Of a stretch of DNA of 64,000 bases, positions 22,852 to 35,639 are shown piece after piece. The stretch is taken from positions 128,822,967 through 128,886,966 of the forward strand of contig NC_068939.1 of assembly GCF_016801865.2 (NCBI RefSeq), given 5' to 3'. The position numbers and the translations under genes were made by a program. The stretch is from Culex pipiens pallens (lineage: Eukaryota; Arthropoda; Insecta; Diptera; Culicidae). A model generated the notes under the pieces. It was not told the DNA's origin. It made no database searches and saw only the letters and a list, made by a program, of their open reading frames with translations. Each line of letters begins with the position of its first letter. The first letter of the stretch is position 1.

Positions 22852-24479
22852 GGGTAATTCACTACCAACTCACACGAAATCGGGAAAAGTTGCCCCGACC
22901 CCTCTTCGATTTGCGTGAAACTTTGTCCTAAGGGGTAACTTTTGTCCCTGATCACGAATCCGAGGTCCGTTTTTTGATATCTCGTGACGGAGGGGCGGTA
23001 CGACCCCTTCCATTTTTGAACATGCGAAAAAAGAGGTGTTTTCAACAATTTGCACCCTGAAACGGTGATGAGATAGAAATTTGGTGTCAAAGGGACTTTT
23101 ATGTAAAATTAGACGCCCGATTTGATGGCATACTCAGAATTCCGAATAAACGTATTTTTCATCGAAAAAAAAAAACACTAAAAAAGTTTTAAAATTTCTC
23201 CCATTTTCCGTTACTCGACTGTAAAAATTTTTGGAACATGTCATTTTATGGGAAATTTAATGTACTTTTCGAATCTACATTGTCCCAGAAGGGTCATTTT
23301 TTCATTTAGAACAAAATTTTCCATTTTAAAATTTCGTGTTTTTTCTAACTTTGCAGGGTTATTTTTTAGAGTGTAACAATGTTCTACAAAGTTGTAGAGC
23401 AGACAATTACAAAAATTTGATATATAGACATAAGGGGTTTGCTTATAAACATCACGAGTTATCGCGACTTTACGAAAAAAAGTTTTGAAAAAGTTACTTT
23501 TTGCGTTTCTCTTTGTTTCGTCGTCCGTGTCTGTCGCGGGTGACCATGAATGGCCATGATCGATGACGACCAACTTTTTCAAAACTTTTTTTCGTAAAAT
23601 CGCGATAACTCGTGATGTTTGTTTCAGCCTGTGTGGATCAATCGGACCGCGCACTGGACTCACAATCCAGAGGTCGCCGGTTCGAATCCCGGGGCGGACA
23701 CAAAAAATTCTAAGTGTAAATATAGGTATTCGGTGCCCTCTTCCCGTGCCCATACCTTCACACTTAGGAGACCCGGGAGGCGGAGTCTTGTCGCAAAAAG
23801 AACGATACACGCCTGTGGATCCGTTGACGAAACCGCAAGGTTTAAGAGGGCCACATTATAAGGTGTTACGTCGATTCCGTTTACTCGTGATGTTTATAAG
23901 CAAACCCCTTATGTCTGTATATCAAAATTTTTATAATTGTCTGCTCTACAACTTTGTAGAACATTGTTACACTCTAAAAAATAACCCTGCAAAATTAGAA
24001 AAAACACGAAATTTTAAAATGAAAAATTTTGTTCTAAATGAAAAAATGACTCTTCTGGGTCAATGTAGATTCGAAAAGTACATTAAATTTCCCATAAAAT
24101 GACATGTTCCAAAAATTTTTACAGTCGAGTAACGGAAAATGGGAGAATTTTTAAAACTTTTTTAGTGTTTTTTTCGATGAAAAATACGTTTATTCGGAAT
24201 TCTGAGTACGCCATCAAATCGGGCGTCTAATTTTACACAAAAGTCCCTTTGACACCAAATTTCTATCTCATCACCGTTTCAGGCTGCAAATTATTGAAAA
24301 ACACCTCTTTTTTCACATGTTCAAAAATGGAAGGGGTCGTACCGCCCCTCCGTCACGAGATATCAAAAAACGGACCTCGGATTCGTGATCAGGGACAAAA
24401 GTTACCCCTTAGGACAAAGTTTCACGCAAATCGAAGAGGGGTCGGGGCAACTGCTGTGTGAGTTGGCGGAGAATTACCC
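22852..24479. mobile_element. Foldback element with ~640-bp arms, SINE-interrupted
   Basis: The ends GGGTAATTC and its complement are followed inward by nearly complementary arms (22852-23496 and 23567-24479 minus the SINE). The arms share CGAAATCGGGAAAAG-type ends, GATATCTCGTGACGG and TTTTGTTCTAAATG. A direct repeat ACAT may flank it. The ~70-bp spacer includes TGACCATGAATGGCCATGAT. Reading frames of 179-189 codons here are products of the repeat. Confidence 0.75.
23621..23882 (+). mobile_element. tRNA-Val-like SINE, copy 2
   Basis: It has the same A and B boxes and body as the copy at 18048-18312. The 13-bp direct repeat ACTCGTGATGTTT flanks it at 23608-23620 and 23883-23895, dating the insertion after the surrounding foldback element. 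The near-complete tRNA-like head could keep Pol III promoter activity. Confidence 0.92.
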
Positions 24480-24632
24480 ACATGGAAACCCAAAATATGA
24501 CCAAAGCATTATATCATTTATGGGTTGTTTTCGACTGGTGCACTTCTGGAGTTTTTTTTTGAAAAGGTCCAATAAACCAAAATTCCAGTTTTTGCTTTTT
24601 GGGTGTTTTTGAAATCGCATTAAATATTAAAA

Positions 24633-24750
24633 AACTGGGTGATGAATAGAGAGTATGCGTTATGTGATTTTCGAATGACCCCACTTTGTTTGCATTTATA
24701 AAGTAGGAGGCTGTTCAAGCAAAAGCATGACTTTTTTCTTACTGGTAAAT
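24633..24750 (+). repeat. Dispersed ~118-bp repeat, copy 1
   Basis: CTGGGTGATGAATAGAGAG through TTCTTACTGGTAAAT matches 48306-48422 with about 85-90% identity by eye. No termini or family identified. Confidence 0.75.
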
Positions 24751-24770
24751 GAGCTGTTATGTAATCAATA

Positions 24771-26596
24771 GGGTTAGTGAAATTTCACGATTTCGCGGAC
24801 AGCGTGAAATCCGCGAAATTTGGCTTTTTCCACGAAATCCCGTGAAACTTTATGTTTGTGTGAAAATGTAACGATTTTTCTCAAAATAATTTATCAAACT
24901 CAAAAAGGAATAAAAATAATCTTATGAACTACTGTAGAATTAAGCGAGTGAATACCCTGGTTTAATTACTAATATAGGGTTAGTGATTTTTGACGATTTC
25001 GTGGACGGCGTGAAATTCGTGAAATTTATCAATTTTCTCAAATCATTTTTTAAATAATAACTTCATCAAAAATTACTATTTAATTAAATTTTATTAGTTT
25101 TCAATTAAAAAGCTTGAATATATATACAGCAATTCTATTTGAAAAGAGCCCAAACCGAAAAAAAAGTTCTCCGATCGGGCTCAAAATTTTTCTGGGGTTC
25201 CTTGGCCAAAATAATTAGACCAGTATTTTTTTGATTGACCATTAGGGTGACCAACGCAGTGGTGGTCTGAAAAATGGCAATTTTCGTCATTTTTCGCAAA
25301 ACCTCTTTTTTTGAAAAATCATATCTCCGCGCCATTTCATCCGATTTCAGCTGTCTTAGACGCAAAAGAAAGGGTTAGTGAAATTTCACGATTTCGCGGA
25401 CAGCGTGAAATCCACGAAATTTGTCTTTTTCCGCGAGATCCCGTGAAATTTTATGTTTGCGTGAAAATGTAACGATTTTTCTCAAAATATTGTATCAAAC
25501 TCAAATAGGAATAAGAATAATCGTAAGAACTACTGTAGAATCAAGCGAGTGAATAATTACTAATATAGGGTTAGTGAATTTTGACGATTTATGTTCGCCG
25601 ACGGTATAAAGCTCTTGAAATTTATCAATTTTCTCAAATATTTATTTTTTTCAAATAGCATTATAATAAATATTTCAACAATAAAGACTATTTAAGTAAA
25701 TTTTATTAGTTATCCTATTGAAAAGCTTGAACCATTCGAACCATTTGAAGAATTGTGCAGGTTTTTCAGTATTTTAGAAACTAACTAAATTTATTAAAAT
25801 ACTACTCTTTTATTTGAAAGGTATGATTTCAAAAGAAATTAAAATAAATTCAGCTTTATTCAAAATGAAATAAATTTTATCATTGAACCTTTAAAAAAAA
25901 TTCTGATTTTTTCTGAGTCCTGTTTAAATAATTTTAACGATATTTGATTATTTATTAGGGTGGATGATTCTCTAGAAAGTTAAAAATAGCACCTTTTTTG
26001 TTTTCTGTTCTAATTTTGAATAAAAATTTCTATTTCGTTACCAATTATATTATTTTTGCCTATTGATTTTAAATTAAGCTTTTGAAAAAGGAGATGAAAA
26101 CCTTAAAAAATATTTTAAATGGCCTAATTGTCGCAGAAAATTAAAACTATTTTACTCATTTTGGCTGGACAAGATTGTTGAATCTTGCTTTGATATGAAA
26201 TTCAATAAAATGTAAACTGATAAAACAGAAGCAAATCAGCGAAAACTTTTTAGCTTTATAAGTCAAATATTAAAAAAAAGCAGTTCAAAAATGATAATAC
26301 GCATGCTTAAATTTTGTTTCAAAATATAAATAGAGCCCATCCATTAACCAGATGGAAACTTTTTTGAAAATAAGCAGATTTTTTTTTGTGTCAAGTTAAA
26401 ATTTAGTGAGGATTTTTTTTAAGTTTATTGAAGAATAATATTTAATGAAGCTAAAAAGTTTTTGTGATTTAAACATAAGATTTTCAGAGTTACTTTAACA
26501 TTTTTCACGTTCCGTGAAATTTGCGTGAAATTTTGTGTTTTGAAATTGAGGTCCCCGTGAAATTTTCTATTTTCGAGCGTGAAAAATCACTAAGCC
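24771..26596. mobile_element. GGGTTAGTGA element with internal duplication
   Basis: The ends GGGTTAGTGA and the complement of GGCTTAGTGA are flanked by TA (24769-24770 and 26597-26598). Blocks rich in CGTGAAATTTCACG palindromes occur at 24775, 24980, 25376, 25570 and 26505. The first ~600 bp are partly repeated from 25373. About 240 bp at 25130-25370 is absent from the second copy and may be an insertion. Confidence 0.6.
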
Positions 26597-27105
26597 TAAT
26601 TGTAAGTCATCATTTCTAAAAAAAATGCATAAACAATTGTTAAACAATGTATAGTTTTGGTTAAAAATCAATTTTACAAGCCTTTTGCAATGGATTTTTT
26701 TTGTTGATCGATATTTATATGTTGTCCTCCCCCCTGATTTTGGGGAAAATATGTAGGAGAGGGGTGGATACATAAATAAAATTGGCAATAGCTTTGTTTT
26801 TACAAATATTATGGAATACTCATGGTACTCAAATATTTTTGCTATAACACAATTATAAATACCTTCACCGCGATAGTGAACCGCGTTTTTGTTTAAATAA
26901 TATTTTTTGCAATGTAATTAAACTTGTCGCACGTCACTTTTTGACGTTCCAAGAATGCGAGTTTTGAAATTTGACAAGAGCACCCAATGTAAACAATAAC
27001 AAACACGATTTCTTTGGCTAACCATTCCATGCATTTTCTCGTAATTTGGTTGTCGGAATCCCAAATAATAATCAAAAACTAACTTAATCCACCTATGTGG
27101 TTGGA

Positions 27106-28028
27106 GCCTTCCTCACTTATTACCAACAATGGCTGATATGATGGAATTGTACAAAAATTTCATCTATTTTTAAGATCCGGAATAAAAAAGTACATCAATA
27201 TCACTTAAGTGGCCATATCTCGAGACAGGGTTGCCAGATCTTCAATGTTTTAGGCTCGTTGGAAAGATCTTCTGATAACCTAACCAACGATGGGTTGGAT
27301 GGTGGATCCGGACATAGTTTACATACATTTAAGTGAGATCCGGCATCCAAAAAGTACATCAATATCACTTAAGTGGATATATCTCGAGACAGGGTTGCCA
27401 GATCTTCAATATTTTGGACTCGTTGGAAAGGTCTTTTGATAATCTAACCAACGATGGGTCGGATGATGGACCTGGACATAGTTTACATACATTTAAGTGA
27501 GATCCGGCTTCCAAAAAGTACATCAATATCACTTAAGTGGGCATATCTCGAGACAGGGTTGCCAAATCTTCAATGTTTTAGGCTCTTTGGAAAGATCTTC
27601 TGATAACCTAACCAAAGATGGGTTGGATGGTGGATCCGGACATAGTTTACATACATTTAAGTGAGATCCGGCTTCCAAAAAGTACATAAAAATCACTTAA
27701 GTGGACATATCTCGAGACAGGGTTGCCAGATATTCAATGTTTTGGACTCGTTGGAAAGGTCTTCTGATAACCTAACCAACGATGGGTTGGATGGTGGATC
27801 CGGACATAGTTTACATACATTTAAGTGAGATCCGGCTTCCAAAAAGTACATCAATATCACTTAAGTCGGGATATCTAGAGACAGGGTTGCCAGATCTTCA
27901 ATGTTTTGAACTCGTTAAAAAGGTTGTTTGATAACCTAACCAAAGATGGGTCGGATGGTGGATCCGGACATAGTTTACATACATTTAAGTGAGATCCGGC
28001 TTCCAAAAAGTACATCAGTGAGGAAGGC
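27106..28028. mobile_element. TIR element filled by 164-bp tandem repeats
   Basis: GCCTTCCTCACT at 27106-27117 and its exact complement at 28017-28028 bound the unit. Nearly all the interior is the tandem array. Such GCCTTCCTCAC-bounded repeats look like a mosquito family, but this is recollection, not a search result. Confidence 0.6.
27189..28008 (+). repeat. Five-copy tandem repeat, exact 164-bp period
   Basis: AGTACATC starts at 27189, 27353, 27517, 27681, 27845 and 28009, each exactly 164 bp apart (one reads AGTACATA). Units include CACTTAAGTGG, ATCTCGAGACAGGGTTGCCA and GATCCGGACATAG and differ by point changes only. Confidence 0.95.
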
Positions 28029-30232
28029 AAAATGTTTACGGTAGTCTGGCATGTAAGTGTGTCAAACGCGTTCTGACCTGAAATCCCTTTGGCCAGTTGT
28101 CGCACATACAGTAATCAGCTCAACAAGGTTGAAACTTTATTTTCATATGAAGAGTGACAACAATGTTCGGAGTTTTTTTTTGGTTTTTATTGAATATCGC
28201 AGAATTGAAAACGAATTCTGGGTAAAGGTCAAAAGGTGACTTATTGTGAGCTGCAATAAAATGGCGTTCTCAACTCAATTCGACCCAAAATGCACGTGCG
28301 ACAGCTTAGCACGACAGCGACGATTTATAATGGCCCCTGATTTTAAGAGAAATTTGTTCAGTGGGAGCAGACTAAACCTAAAATAAAATCTGTGCTTGTC
28401 TTATTGCTACTTGAAAAAATCTTCACTATGCAACTTTAACGAGTGTCGACGAACTAGCGACCCTTAAAAATAAATGATGCTTAAAATGAGCCTTCAGTTC
28501 AAGGTAAATAAATTTTCTAAAAGATTATAAACGAACGATATGCTTTCCAAACTAATGTTTTGGAAACAGCTCTTTTGATGTTATGAAGGGTAAAAGCAAA
28601 AGTTTCCCTTTCAAAAACTCAATAGTCTTTTGTTTACACTAAAAGTCAAAACTTTCCCGAACCCACTTAGTTTAGTGTTCAAAGCTCACCCATTACTTTT
28701 ATCGCATGCCGCACAATTAGTGGCAATATTTGTACTTTTCCTCAGTCGGTAGCTTCCAAAAAACCCCAACTACCTCAATTTTTGCATATCTGGCGTGCGA
28801 AAAAGTAAACATTACGCTCACGATTCGTGGTTCCGCTAATCTGAACCGGAAAGTGCTGCCAAACCTTCTGGCGCTCGCGTTTGTTTGTGTGAGGTATGCA
28901 AATTTTCCCCAGAAATCCACTTCTCAAATCTCCAAATCGCGCTCGAAAGTAAAAACAATCCCCTTAACATTGGGCAGATATCTACTGGTTCGGCACTTTT
29001 TGGGAAGTGTTATTTTCTCATCCATTGAATTCAAAGCCGATGAAAAAGAAAACAAAAACTCATTCGATTCTTTTCAGTGAGCAAGGTAAGGTGGTGGGGT
29101 CGTCTCGACCATCAGCCCTACTTGAACGAAAACAAAAAAAAGATGAACCCCGCTCGCAATTGTTCCGCGCGCGAAGAGACGTTTTGGGTTGTTTTTACGC
29201 AAAACATTGGATTGCACACTTACGCCCAAGGTACCCACGGTCATTGGCGGAGGGAAATTTTTTCGATTGTCTTTTTGATCGGGCAGAGAGAAGAAGGTTG
29301 AGGGAGGGGTTTGATAGAGGCACTTAAAGTTAGAAAATATGAAATTGTTTATTTAAGTATTGAATTGAAAATATCAATAATTAAGAAACTTAATCCTTCG
29401 CAGTGTAAAAAAATCTTGAAGTATTGGACTTTTTTTTCAAATCCTTAATTTGAACAATTTTGAGTGTATCGAGTGTGCACCAAAATATAGATGAAAATCG
29501 TGAGACATAATTCTTTTGTTGAGCCCAACCGTGATCATAAAGTTTGATGGTGTTGTGTGGAAAATGAAGAAGACTAATTTAGTGTGTGCGAAACAAAACT
29601 AATTTTTATATAACAATGCGATCGCACGTCCATCAGATTGAAGGTTTTTCGATCCTGTTTTTAGAAATTTGTTGTTTAATTGATTTTGACTCCCGTACAG
29701 TTGATTTGCAGTAATTAGTTTTTTTAAATGTATAATTCGATGAAGCAATTTTAGCCACACAAATACTTTTTGCGGTGCTGTATTTCAAAAACTCACAAAT
29801 GATTCGAAACGCAGAAAAAAAATTAATGCATCGTATGCACTCAAATTCATTTTAAAAGATTTAAAAAAAAACCCTTGATTTTTTTTATTTTTTTACAATT
29901 GTTGATCCGACCTTTGGTTACTGATTGAATAATGAAAGATAGACAGCTGATAGGTGTCTGATGAACTGAAAACCAAGGATCCGGATATTCGGTTCAAAGA
30001 TCAGAAATCACTCACTTATCCCGAATGAATCTATAGCGCGCTATCATTCGCGAGCGAACACGACTCGCTAGCTTCCAGCGGTTTGTTTAATCGCCTCACG
30101 GGACCATCCATAAATCACGTGGACACCTTAGGGGGGTACATGCAAAATTTCGAATCGTTTGATACCCATATTGCGAAATCTAAAAATTTGAGTATTTTCG
30201 AGAAAATACGGTATTTTGTGAAAATTTGAGTA
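28029..30232. other. Unassigned spacer
   Basis: No exon is supported. A 116-codon plus-strand frame near 28730-29080 has no motif and no splice context. Apart from the hAT-like fragment near 29973, nothing was recognised. Confidence 0.3.
29973..30085. repeat. Fragment related to the CAAGGGTCC hAT MITE
   Basis: CCAAGGATCCGGATATTCGG, CACTCACTTATC and CATTCGCGAGCGAAC follow the same order as the right end of the element at 33564-34195 read in reverse. The partner end is not visible nearby. Confidence 0.55.
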
Positions 30233-30504
30233 CAGTCCAAAATTTCACTTCGGATAATCGTATGACGAAAAAAAAATGTTTTTTTCGTTGTCTTAATTTT
30301 GTTTGTTGTGTTTAGGTATGACTAATAAACTACTCTTAAGTGATTTATAATTGTTAAATCCAAGATGGCGACCCAAATGGCGATGTAGTTCTATTGAAAA
30401 TATTAAAATTTGACTAAAATGGGGTCGCAGAGCTCTAATTTGATGTTAAAAATAAGAATCAAAACTTCGGATAATCGAGGCTTCGGATAATCGATTTTGG
30501 ACTG
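30233..30504. mobile_element. CAGTCC MITE, copy 1
   Basis: The ends CAGTCCAAAATTTCACTTCG and the complement of GATTTTGGACTG are flanked by TA (30231-30232 and 30505-30506), with TTCGGATAATCG motifs at both ends. The flanks are more of the ~128-bp unit seen at 7627-9800 (GATACCCATATTGCGAAATC), so it inserted into a stray copy of that repeat. Confidence 0.85.
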
Positions 30505-30714
30505 TATTTCATTAAAAAAAAACTCAAAACAGTGAAAATGCATGCAAAATTTCGAATCGTTTGATACCCAATTATAAAAAAATACGGTATTTAGTGATTT
30601 TTTGAAGTATTTATACTTTGAAACTCACCATTGTAACAAATATTTACTAAGAGGAAGCTTGAAAATTCAACATAATTTGGTTGGTTTTAGTCAATTTTAG
30701 AAGTATATTTAGTA

Positions 30715-30825
30715 TAAATTATCGTTCGTAGCGATAGCGATAGATTATCGTTATCGTACCGACGATAACAATAACCATAATCGTTATCGTTAGACGATAA
30801 TATTATCGACGATAATTCTATCAAT
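30715..30825. repeat. Cluster of TTATCG/CGATAA motifs
   Basis: In about 110 bp the motif ATAACGATA, ATTATCG or CGATAA appears roughly a dozen times on both strands with irregular spacing. It may be a degenerate microsatellite or a cluster of GATA-like sites. Confidence 0.6.
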
Positions 30826-30842
30826 AAACAACTTGCTGCCAA

Positions 30843-32433
30843 CCCAAGTAACAATTTACGTTTTAATTCACTCTGGAAGAATATTTTAAGAGTCTCTGGA
30901 AAGATTCGAGCAAAAAACCGCTTTATCCTGAAAGCAGCAATAAAGAAGAGTTAAAGCAGCAATAAGTGTAAAATGGACCATTTTAGGAGGTTGTCAAGAG
31001 CGTATTTCAGGAGAGTTCTAGAGCCAAACAGTATTGCTGTTGATTTTTAACGGACTCTCCAGATACTCTCAAGAGATCTAATAGAACTTATTCTAAAGCT
31101 AATCAAATTTGTAGCTTTATTGAAGATCTCTTGGTAGCCGCAATAAAACATGATTTAAACTTTTTTATTCTTGATTAGGATAAATTATATTTTATCAAGC
31201 AAATATGGGTGCAAGATTTACTTTATTAAATCCAACTATTCTTTGAAACTTTTAACGACAAATGGTTAACTTTATTCGGTGACATGAATATAATAATTAT
31301 ATAAATAAGTGTTTGATTATCGATTCAATCATATTGCGAAAACCCATGCCATTAAAATTTCACCAATCAATTTCTAGAGATACCTCGAAAAAATAGACAC
31401 CGAATACATTATTCTGTCAGAATAACTCTCATTTTTCATAAAATTTAAGCAAACTTTTCTTGTTTAGCTGTAATCATCATCATGGCGTCCATCTAGGTCG
31501 CTATTTTTTCATTTAAACATGGCGAAATTCGTTAAATCTATTTGTTCTGACTTAAAGTTATTAGAAAAACATCTTTTCTTGAGATGCTCTTGATCAAGAA
31601 CAACGTTTCTTGAAAAGCTCTTGTTTAAGATTAAGCAAGGGGTTCTAGACTGGAGTGAGCTTTGACATAGTTTTAACCCAGAGTAAAATGCACAATACTG
31701 CGACCGTAGCGCATGCAAGTTTTAGCCCACTGGAGATAGATCCAAAAATCATGTGTTGGCACATTTTCGTCATTTTCGTGAATTACGAATAACGAGTTTT
31801 CGTCAAATTTGAATGAAACTAGGATTTCGTTCAGTTCACCGTTTTTATTTATTTATTTATTTATTATAACAGAAAAGAATACTTGTCACTTTTTTTCACT
31901 TGATGATTCGGAAACGCCTTCCAATGTTCAATGCCGGAAGCTCAGAAAGATGCACAACACTTGTTTCATCACCTCACGAATCTAAATTTGACACAATTGA
32001 ATCACTAACTCACATAACAATTACGAATGCAGTATGATCTTTTTTAATTTAATAAAAGAGCTTGCCCGGCACTTTAGAAACGTCTGATCTTCTTGCTGCT
32101 AAAAGTAGACTGAGTTTGACATTTGAAAGGTCAAGACAAAAAGATTTCGAATAAAGCTTTCCCTAAACAACTTGGTTTTAATACTGATTTGGTGAAGTCA
32201 ATTTGATCTGGGAATATCTTCTTCAAGATAACTGTAAGTACATAAAAAAGAGATTATTAAAACTTTGCTCCATGTTCTTCGAGAACATTTCAAGATTTTT
32301 TCAAGATAATTCTAGAACAGTATTTTGCTAAGCCCAAAAAGACTTGATAAAAGCTTTTATAAAAGCAAGACGCTTTTTTTAAATGTTTTATAAAAACTGA
32401 TAAAACTTAGGAGCATTTGGATTGCTACTTGGG
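30843..32433. mobile_element. Possible element with CCCAAGTA termini
   Basis: CCCAAGTAACAAT at the left and the complement of CCCAAGTAGCAAT at the right form 12-13 bp inverted ends 1.6 kb apart. No target duplication is clear and no coding frame is seen. Confidence 0.4.
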
Positions 32434-33041
32434 AATGTTTCTTTAATTTTGCGTAAACAACAAAATTACAAAATATTTTTGATGAAATAGATTTTTTTCA
32501 AATGATCAGAACAAAGCCGATCGCGGACTATTTTGAGTCAGCTTCGAGCGAAATAGCGCAATCGATCTCTCTGAACCATTCGCTATACTACCCGATTGGA
32601 GTGAGAGGGAGAGCAAAGAGAGCGAGAGTTTCCAGTAGCGATTGTGGAAGTGACAAACTCACGTGTGAAAGGGTTTGTTTTGAGTGAGGACCATTTTTTT
32701 ACATTAATAATTATATTTAGGATGTTTGGGATCGTTTAACTTTTCTTTCAGCAAAAAAAATGTTAGTACTTACATATTGTGGAAACTTTTCGAAACTAAA
32801 CAACTGGAAAGGCGTTGAATGGCTCTTAAGTTCAAATTTCATAGTTTTTTTTCTTTTTAAGGGGGGCCTTCAACATAGTCAAGGGACATAGAGTTCAAAA
32901 ATATTTGCATCGGCCTTATCCTTTGTTGAAACATTTTTTAGGCAGTTTCCAGCCACAGTTAGTATTAATGTCGTCTTTACCTTTAAATTCAAACTTTTTA
33001 AAGCAAAGTTTGTATTTCAAATTATGTTCTTACGGTTTATC
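32434..33041. other. Spacer with Harbinger-like end fragment
   Basis: Near 32895-32930 AAAAATATTTGCATCGGCCTTA matches the right end of the MITE at 8915-9381. Around 32515-32680 the sequence is GC-richer with GAGAGGGAGAGC runs. No exon was recognised. Confidence 0.35.
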
Positions 33042-33045
33042 TTAA

Positions 33046-35086
33046 GAGCGAGTTTTTCGCCAATGTGTAACAGGTCGTATCGAGGTGCTTTGATTTGGAT
33101 GAAACTTTCAGCGTTTGTTTGTCTATGCATGAGATGAACTCATGCCATATATGAGCCCTCTACGACAAAGAGAAGTGGGGTAAAACGGGCTTTGAAGTTT
33201 GAGGTCGAAAAAACATTAAAAATCTTAAAATTGCTCGCATTTCCGTAAAACTTCTTCAATTCCAACTATCTTAGATGCATTCGAAAGGTCTTTTGAAGCA
33301 CTTCAAAATGTACCGTAGACATCCAGGATTGGTTTGATTTTTTCTCATAGCTTTTGCAAATAACTGTTAAAAATGGATTTTTTTAAAACTTTAATATCTT
33401 TTTCCAACAGCCTCCAACACCCATACTCCCATAGGTCAAAAGATAGGTAATTTCATGGACTATAAGCGTACGGAAATAACTTTTTGGCCAATCGCAGTTT
33501 TTCTCATAGTATTTCGATTTTTCTATAACAAACATTTTACAACGATAGTTTTTGCCTTGTAGGCAAGGGTCCTGATTGTTCAAAATCAACCACTCCATTC
33601 GCGAGCACAAATAGCAGGCGACGCGATACTGCCCTGATGAATTCCTACTGTTTGTTACTTTCTCACCATTCGCTCTCGAACTCTCTCGCTTCTACTCTCC
33701 TTCTCTCTCTGATCGGCTCAGTCTCCGAACGGCTCAGGCAGGCCGAACGTCACCGATCACTCTGAACTGAAAACAGTTTTTCTCTGATGCGCTGCGTTAT
33801 ACTCATTCATTTGGGTTGCTCAAAATCAATGTTATCAATTAAATTGTGCATTTATTTTGATTTCATAAAATTATAGACACCATTCAAAGAAACTTCCACA
33901 AAAAAAAAAAATCAAATTGATTGCAAACTTAGAGCGTGAAGACAAAAAGACTGCCGCGCTGGCATTTTGTGAGAATGGCTCTTCGCTGAGCATGGTAGTG
34001 TGTGAGTGTCGTCGAGCGACGGAGTAGGCAAAAATTTTCACGATGTATTTGTTCGCTGAGTGAACAGTTCGGGCCACTCGCTGGCTGCTTGCGAGTATCA
34101 TTCGCTCATGAATGCTAGCGGGTTAGAATAGGCGACGACTAGATAGGCGATGAGTGAGTGGTTTCTGTTCATTGAACCGAAAATCAGGACCCTTGCTTGT
34201 AGGCCGTCATAGCGACACTTTTTGATCTCAATTTTGTCATATTCGGAATCCTCGGAAAATTTCACTTTAGTTAGAAGTGTTGGAGTTGTTAATTTGAATG
34301 GAAAAAATGCCATTTAAAATGAATTACAATATTTTTTAACATTTTGTTGGATTAGGGGTAAAACAGATATTCGCCTACTTAATACGGCATTTGACGTATT
34401 GACCTCAGAGTAAATAAGATCAATTTCTTTTTACGAAATTGTTTTATTTAATTATTTTTGAAATCAAATTTACAACTCCAATACTTCTAACTAACGTGAA
34501 ATTTTCCGAGGATTCCGAATATGACAAAATTGAGACCAAAAAGTGCCGCTATGACGGCCTACAGGGCAAAAACTAACGTTGTAAAATGTTTGTTATAGAA
34601 AAATCGAAATACTATGAGAAAAACTGCGATTGGCCAAAAAGTTATTTCCGTACGCTTACAGTCCATGAAATTACCTATCTTTTGACCTATGGGAGTATGG
34701 GTGTTGGAGGCTGTTGCAAAAAGATATTAAGGTTTTAAAAAAATCCATATTTGACAGTAATTTGCAAAAGCTAAGAGAAAAAATCAAACCAATCCTGGAT
34801 GTCTATGGCACATTTTGAAGTGCTTCAAAAGACCTTTCGAATGCATCTAAGAGAGTTGGAATTGAAGAAGTTTTACCGGAATGCGAGCAATTTTAAGATT
34901 TTTAATGTTTTTTCGACCTCAAACTTCAAAGCCCGTTTTACCCCACTTCCCTTTGTCGTAGAGGGCTCATATTTGGCATGAGTTCATCTCATGCATAGAC
35001 AAACAAACGCTGAAAGTTTCATCCAAATCGGAGCACCTCGATACGACCTCTAGAACAAACCGAGCAATATTTACAAGTACTGCCTC
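33046..35086. mobile_element. TTAA-flanked foldback element, copy 2 (opposite orientation)
   Basis: It belongs to the same family as 15597-16980, with the two distinguishable outer blocks swapped, so it is inverted relative to copy 1. TTAA is at 33042-33045 and 35087-35090. It is interrupted by a hAT-type MITE at 33564-34195; without that it is about the same length as copy 1. Confidence 0.75.
33564..34195. mobile_element. hAT-type MITE nested in TTAA element
   Basis: The ends CAAGGGTCCTGATT and its exact complement are flanked by the 8-bp repeat CTTGTAGG (33556-33563 and 34196-34203). The interior is rich in CTCTC and CATTCGCGAGC motifs. No transposase frame. Terminal sequence and target length fit hAT. 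A related end lies at 29973-30085. Confidence 0.88.
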
Positions 35087-35249
35087 TTAAAATTAAACAC
35101 TTCATGAGAAAAAGAAGAGATCATCAATGAGTAAACGATATTTTAATGCATCGTTTATTTATTTCTCACCACCAGATTTGATTGTTGTTTATGTTTTTTA
35201 AAGATTGAACCAGCGAAAATTAATTTTACCGGTCAGGTTTTCGAAAGGT

Positions 35250-35330
35250 TTTAAGTACTTATCCGATTATCCGAAGTCCCATACAAACCTTCGGCAAATT
35301 GAGTTTCGGATAATCAAGTCTGAACTGTAT
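35250..35330. repeat. CAGTCC MITE fragment
   Basis: TCCGATTATCCGAAGTCCC and a right end TTTCGGATAATCAAGTCTGAACTGTA match the end of copy 2. The left end is missing. Confidence 0.6.
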
Positions 35331-35639
35331 TACATTTTGTTTTGTTGAAATCTTTTGGTCTGATGATTTATCCTTATTACAACTTCAAACTTTTATTGAA
35401 AAAAATAATAACATACTTTAAAATTAATGAACTTAATTAATATTCAACTTTAATCCAATTCCACCCATCTTCAACGCCCCGTTGCCACTAATCTAAGATG
35501 ACATCTATTAAATTATATTTAACTCCTCTATCACCATAAAAACAGGTTGACTGGCCCCCTCCAAAAAAAAAATACGACCGGTTTTAATATCTGGAATGTT
35601 TCGTCCTAACCGCGATCCTAGCCAGACGATACCAAAAAT

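Noticed and set aside
23241..24102. Frames of 179-189 codons on both strands
   Set aside because: They lie in a foldback element and its SINE; the two strands mirror each other.
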